Positions 60,689 through 64,000 of a DNA stretch of 64,000 bases are shown here, in pieces. Made by a program: the position numbers and the translations under genes. The stretch comes from an endosymbiont of Acanthamoeba sp. UWC8 (lineage in GTDB: Bacteria; Pseudomonadota; Alphaproteobacteria; Rickettsiales; Midichloriaceae). A model generated the notes under the pieces. The model saw only the letters and a list, made by a program, of their open reading frames with translations, did no database searches and was not told the origin of the DNA. Location: positions 1-64,000 of the forward strand of contig NZ_CP004403.1 of NCBI RefSeq assembly GCF_000730245.1. The letters are read 5' to 3'. Position 1 is the first letter of the stretch. Each line of letters begins with the position of its first letter.

Positions 60689-61950
60689 TAAACTTTTTTA
60701 AATAATAAGCTGGCATTTGTTCCACCAAAACCGAACGAGTTTGAAAGCGCAACCTCAATTTTCTTTTCTTTTGCCGTATGGGCAACTAAATCAATATCAC
60801 AACCTGCTGATGGATTATCAAGATTCAAGGTAGGCGGGATTATCCCATGCTGCATGCTAAGTATTGAAAAAATTGCTTCAACGCTTCCTGCTGCCCCAAG
60901 TAAATGTCCGATTGAGGATTTAGTTGATGACATCATCAGCTTATAAGCATGATCTTTAAACAATGTCTTAACCGCATTTAACTCAATTATATCTCCAAGC
61001 GGAGTAGAAGTGCCGTGAGCATTTATGTATCCCACTTCTTCCGGGTTAACTTTAGCCTTCTTTAAGGCCATTTGCATGGATCTTAAACCGCCGTTGCCGT
61101 CAGGCGCCGGAGCGGTCATATGATATGCATCACCACTTAAGCCATAACCGACCACTTCGGCATAAATCTTTGCGCCTCGCTTTTTAGCGTGCTCATATTC
61201 TTCAAGTACCACAACACCTGCACCCTCACCCATAACAAAGCCGTCTCGGGCTTCATCCCAAGGTCTGGAAGCTTTTTCAGGAGTATCATTGAAATTAGTT
61301 GAAAGTGCTTTACAAGCATTAAAGCCTGCAATACCAAGTCTGCAAACTGCAGCCTCGCTTCCGCCGGCAACCATTACATCAGCATCACCAAGAGCGATCA
61401 TCCTTGCTGCATCCCCGATCGCATGCGCACCTGTTGAGCATGCCGTAACTACGGCATGATTAGGCCCTTTAAAGCTGTATTTAATTGAAATATGACCTGA
61501 GGCCAGGTTTATAAGGGAAGCGGGAATGAAAAAGGGGCTGACTCTGCGTGCGCCTTTTTCAGCTAAAATATTAGCTGTTTCCTCAATAACCGCCAACCCT
61601 CCGATACCGGAGCCTATTAAAACACCGGTTTGCGTCATTTCTTCCTCAGTTGAGGGAACCCATCCTGAATCATCAACAGCTTGTGTTGCTGCGGCAATTG
61701 CATAATGAATGAATTTATCCATCTTACGAGTTTCTTTTAAAGGAATATATTTTTCTAGATCTAATCCGCATTGCTCATCTTTACCGGGAACCAGGCCGGC
61801 AATCCGGGTATTGAGGTCAGATGTGTCAAATAGCTCAAGAGGAATTTTTTTAACTCCGGATTTACTCTGGATTAAATTTTCCCATGAGCTTTTTGCGTCA
61901 GCACCTAAAGGTGTAACTAAACCGATTCCCGTGATAACAATACGTCTCAT
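60688..61950 (-). CDS. fabF: Beta-ketoacyl-ACP synthase II
   Basis: FabF condenses malonyl-ACP with growing acyl-ACP in fatty acid synthesis. The 420-residue protein has the catalytic triad: Cys in VTACSTGAHAIGDA near 165, His in NAHGTSTPLGD near 305 and His in SSIGHLLGAAGS near 342. A Ser replaces the usual Ala after the nucleophile (ACSTG for ACATG). Length is typical. It is preceded by acpP 38 bases upstream and overlaps mltG by one base. Confidence 0.97.
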   Translation of the reverse strand: MRRIVITGIGLVTPLGADAKSSWENLIQSKSGVKKIPLELFDTSDLNTRIAGLVPGKDEQCGLDLEKYIPLKETRKMDKFIHYAIAAATQAVDDSGWVPSTEEEMTQTGVLIGSGIGGLAVIEETANILAEKGARRVSPFFIPASLINLASGHISIKYSFKGPNHAVVTACSTGAHAIGDAARMIALGDADVMVAGGSEAAVCRLGIAGFNACKALSTNFNDTPEKASRPWDEARDGFVMGEGAGVVVLEEYEHAKKRGAKIYAEVVGYGLSGDAYHMTAPAPDGNGGLRSMQMALKKAKVNPEEVGYINAHGTSTPLGDIIELNAVKTLFKDHAYKLMMSSTKSSIGHLLGAAGSVEAIFSILSMQHGIIPPTLNLDNPSAGCDIDLVAHTAKEKKIEVALSNSFGFGGTNASLLFKKV

Positions 61951-61988
61951 AAAATGCTGCTAAGAAAAGTTAAACTTAGTTTTTTAGT

Positions 61989-62234
61989 TTAAGAAGCTTT
62001 ATCAATTTGTGATTTTATAAAACTAACCGCATCTTCAACTTTAATAATTTTTTCCGCTGCATTGTCAGGTATTTCGATATTGAACTCTTCTTCAAATGCC
62101 ATAACCAGTTCAACGGTGTCCAGGCTATCTGCTCCGAGGTCATCGCTAAACCTTGCATCCGGCTTCACTTTAGACGCATCAACATCTAAATGCTCGGCAA
62201 CTAATTTAATAACGCGGCTTTCGACGTCGCTCAT
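61989..62234 (-). CDS. acpP: Acyl carrier protein
   Basis: ACP carries acyl chains on 4'-phosphopantetheine. The 81-residue acidic protein has the prosthetic-group Ser37 in [17 protein letters not shown] strong AGAGGAGA ribosome binding site lies 7 bases before the ATG, as expected for a very abundant protein. It heads the acpP-fabF-mltG transcript and is divergent from nuoH. Confidence 0.98.
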   Translation of the reverse strand: MSDVESRVIKLVAEHLDVDASKVKPDARFSDDLGADSLDTVELVMAFEEEFNIEIPDNAAEKIIKVEDAVSFIKSQIDKAS

Positions 62235-62436
62235 AATTTCTCCTCTTTAGTTTCAAAAATAGCTTGAGCGCTTTAATATCATATTATTACTCAAGTTGCA
62301 AAGTTAAAATTTAAAACTGAGTTTATCAAGCATAATTTTACTTATTTTTAAGGCAGCAATGTTATATATAAATTGCGCAATTCATGAAGTTATTGTAGTA
62401 AATTATATAAGCTAATTATTTTTTATATAAAGTTGT

Positions 62437-63441
62437 ATGTTTGAAAACTTAATGTTGGTCGTTGGTATTCTCACCAAAATTTTAATCGTGGTTGTGCCGC
62501 TTATTGTTTGTGTTGCTTACCTCACCTATGCGGAAAGAAAGGTGATTGCCTCTATGCAACTTAGAGTGGGCCCTAGTGTGGTGGGGCCTTTCGGTTTATT
62601 ACAGCCGCTTGCTGATGCATTGAAGTTAATGTTTAAAGAACCTATTTTGCCAAAGAACTCTGATCGGGTTTTATTTATGCTTGCGCCGATGATTACCTTC
62701 TCCCTTGCTATGCTCGGCTGGGCGGTGATCCCGGTCGGCAGTGAATTTGTGATAGCTGATATTAATGTCGGGGTATTATACCTTCTTGCAATCTCCTCAC
62801 TTGGAGTTTACGGGGTTATTATCGCCGGGTGGGCGAGTAATTCCAAGTATGCCTTTTTAGGTGCGATAAGGTCAGCCGCTCAAATGGTTTCTTATGAAGT
62901 TTCCATCGGGCTAATTATAGTTAGTGTTTTACTTGTGACTCAGTCTTTAAATTTAAGGGAAATAGTGCTGGCTCAGCAAAGTATGCCGCTTTATTTAGAG
63001 TTATTGCTGCTGCCTATGATGGTTATATTTTTCGTCTCAATTTTAGCAGAAACTAACAGGCATCCGTTTGATTTACCGGAAGCAGAAGCGGAATTGGTTG
63101 CAGGATATAATGTTGAATATTCTTCTATGGGTTTTGCCATGTTTTTCCTTGGGGAATATGCTAACATGATTCTAATGAGTGCAATTACGGTAATTTTATT
63201 TATGGGAGGGTGGCTACCGCCGTTTGGCATCACCTTCCTCGGGTTTGTTCCCGGGATTATTTGGTTTTGTTTAAAGATAATGTTTTGCTTATTTGTCTTT
63301 ATTTGGGTTAGGGCTGCGCTGCCAAGATATAGGTATGATCAATTGATGAGATTAGGCTGGAAAGTATTCCTCCCGCTTAGCCTTATTTGGGTGGTGCTTA
63401 TTGCTTCAATTGTGGTTTATACGGGGTATAAGCCTGCTTAA
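62437..63441 (+). CDS. nuoH: NADH-quinone oxidoreductase subunit H
   Basis: NuoH is the complex I membrane subunit that links the hydrophilic arm to the proton pumps and lines the quinone site. The 334-residue protein has eight or nine helices and the conserved blocks [36 protein letters not shown] (rich in Glu, quinone-site loop) and [15 protein letters not shown]. Length is normal. No other nuo gene is adjacent: acpP is divergent on the left and an unknown gene follows after 370 bases. Confidence 0.97.
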   Translation: MFENLMLVVGILTKILIVVVPLIVCVAYLTYAERKVIASMQLRVGPSVVGPFGLLQPLADALKLMFKEPILPKNSDRVLFMLAPMITFSLAMLGWAVIPVGSEFVIADINVGVLYLLAISSLGVYGVIIAGWASNSKYAFLGAIRSAAQMVSYEVSIGLIIVSVLLVTQSLNLREIVLAQQSMPLYLELLLLPMMVIFFVSILAETNRHPFDLPEAEAELVAGYNVEYSSMGFAMFFLGEYANMILMSAITVILFMGGWLPPFGITFLGFVPGIIWFCLKIMFCLFVFIWVRAALPRYRYDQLMRLGWKVFLPLSLIWVVLIASIVVYTGYKPA

Positions 63442-63811
63442 TATACTTTGTATAAGGTAAAGAGGTTGTTTTGTTCACTGATAACTAATCAAGGTTCTTT
63501 TTTTTAGAAGGGGATTATAAAAAACACATAAATACAAATAACCTTATCAGATACATAGTTCGAATACCTTTCTAATGATTTACCAGAATACGTTAAAATA
63601 TAATGAAAGCTTAAGTAATCTCATGATTAAGATATCTGCTGGTATTCTATTTTATAACTATAATTATTTTATGTTCTTTGCCAGAATACGTAAATTAAAG
63701 ATATTTTTATAAATTAATAATGATTAATATTGTTTTATTTTAGTTAATTGTATCTTTATTTTATAATAAATATTATGTATAATAATATTTTTAAAAGCAT
63801 GAGAGATATTT
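63442..63811. other. AT-rich intergenic stretch
   Basis: 370 bases with no recognised gene. A short direct repeat, CAGAATACGT, occurs at about 63593 and 63683. An AGTTCGAATACC at about 63557 recalls a tRNA T-arm but no cloverleaf can be drawn around it. The right part probably holds the promoter of the next gene. Confidence 0.5.
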
Positions 63812-64000
63812 ATGAAAGAAGGAAATAGTTTGTTGGGAAGTTGTAACTTTTTAGATAGTGAAAAGCCAATAAGATTAGTACATGTTACTACGTTTAATTT
63901 TAGGGGTCTTTTAGATGGTAGTATTGAAAAAGATGGTAGTATTAGTTATAATCGTAAGTATAATTTAAAAAGGGATGCAGAATTAGCAAATTCAGGCCTT
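63812..64000 (+). CDS. Start of an unknown gene, cut by the window end
   Basis: An open frame of 63 codons runs from the ATG at 63812 to the last base without a stop. It begins MKEGNSLLGSCNFLDSEKPI and is hydrophilic, with no signal peptide. GAGAG lies about ten bases before the ATG. No family is recognised from this fragment. Confidence 0.6.
   Translation, partial: MKEGNSLLGSCNFLDSEKPIRLVHVTTFNFRGLLDGSIEKDGSISYNRKYNLKRDAELANSGL

Noticed and set aside
63541-63620. tRNA suggested by AGTTCGAATACC
   Set aside because: No acceptor stem, D-arm or anticodon stem can be paired around it.

Overview
The window is gene-dense, AT-rich bacterial chromosome that begins exactly at the dnaA start codon, the usual zero point of a circular genome. 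The gene set points to an alphaproteobacterium of the order Rickettsiales: NtrY-type kinase, EamA carriers in tandem, a kinase fused to a sodium:solute symporter, CobS without other cobalamin genes, short intergenic spaces and poly-A-rich coding sequence. A flagellar hook gene with sigma-54 promoters, a FlbD-type activator, and ankyrin, TPR-like and novel repeat proteins fit a flagellum-bearing Midichloriaceae-like symbiont of a protist (Jidaibacter type) best. That placement is inference from gene content.

Region by region: 1-8 kb holds dnaA, a large TPR-like protein and the rpsB-tsf-pyrH-frr block behind a probable S2 leader pseudoknot. 8-19 kb holds rnhA, a CDGSH Fe-S protein, a CtpA-type protease with a thioredoxin-like partner, then flgE preceded by a chimeric gene made of the flgE promoter, start and an internal flgE segment. 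After pcm and dapF comes an 875-residue protein built of about 32 copies of an unrecognised 16-residue repeat. 19-29 kb (mostly minus strand) holds a three-gene ABC importer, two EamA carriers, ntrY and secD, then glmU split into two overlapping genes. 29-38 kb is accessory in character: palindromic repeats, hypothetical genes, a DCC-like membrane protein, the symporter-kinase fusion, a small secreted peptide, cobS, flbD and a 7-TM protein.

38-49 kb is housekeeping: 4.5S SRP RNA (ffs), dnaN-recF, comF, a frameshifted methyltransferase, mreB, RNase J, hemC, a HAD protein, a 3-methyladenine glycosylase and a CCC1-type carrier. 49-64 kb has rpsT, a GT39 glycosyltransferase with a PAP2 phosphatase, an EmrAB-type pump, mutM, ugd, mutL, an ankyrin protein, a second copy of the palindromic repeat, acpP-fabF-mltG, nuoH and the start of an unknown gene.

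The most notable points are: two GG-N10-GC sigma-54 promoters matched by flbD in the same window; the chimeric flgE duplicate; a 16-residue repeat solenoid; fission of GlmU at its interdomain linker; a dispersed palindromic element with compensatory base changes; and a symporter / CqsS-like / histidine kinase fusion. No tRNA, rRNA, CRISPR array, insertion-sequence transposase or phage gene was seen.
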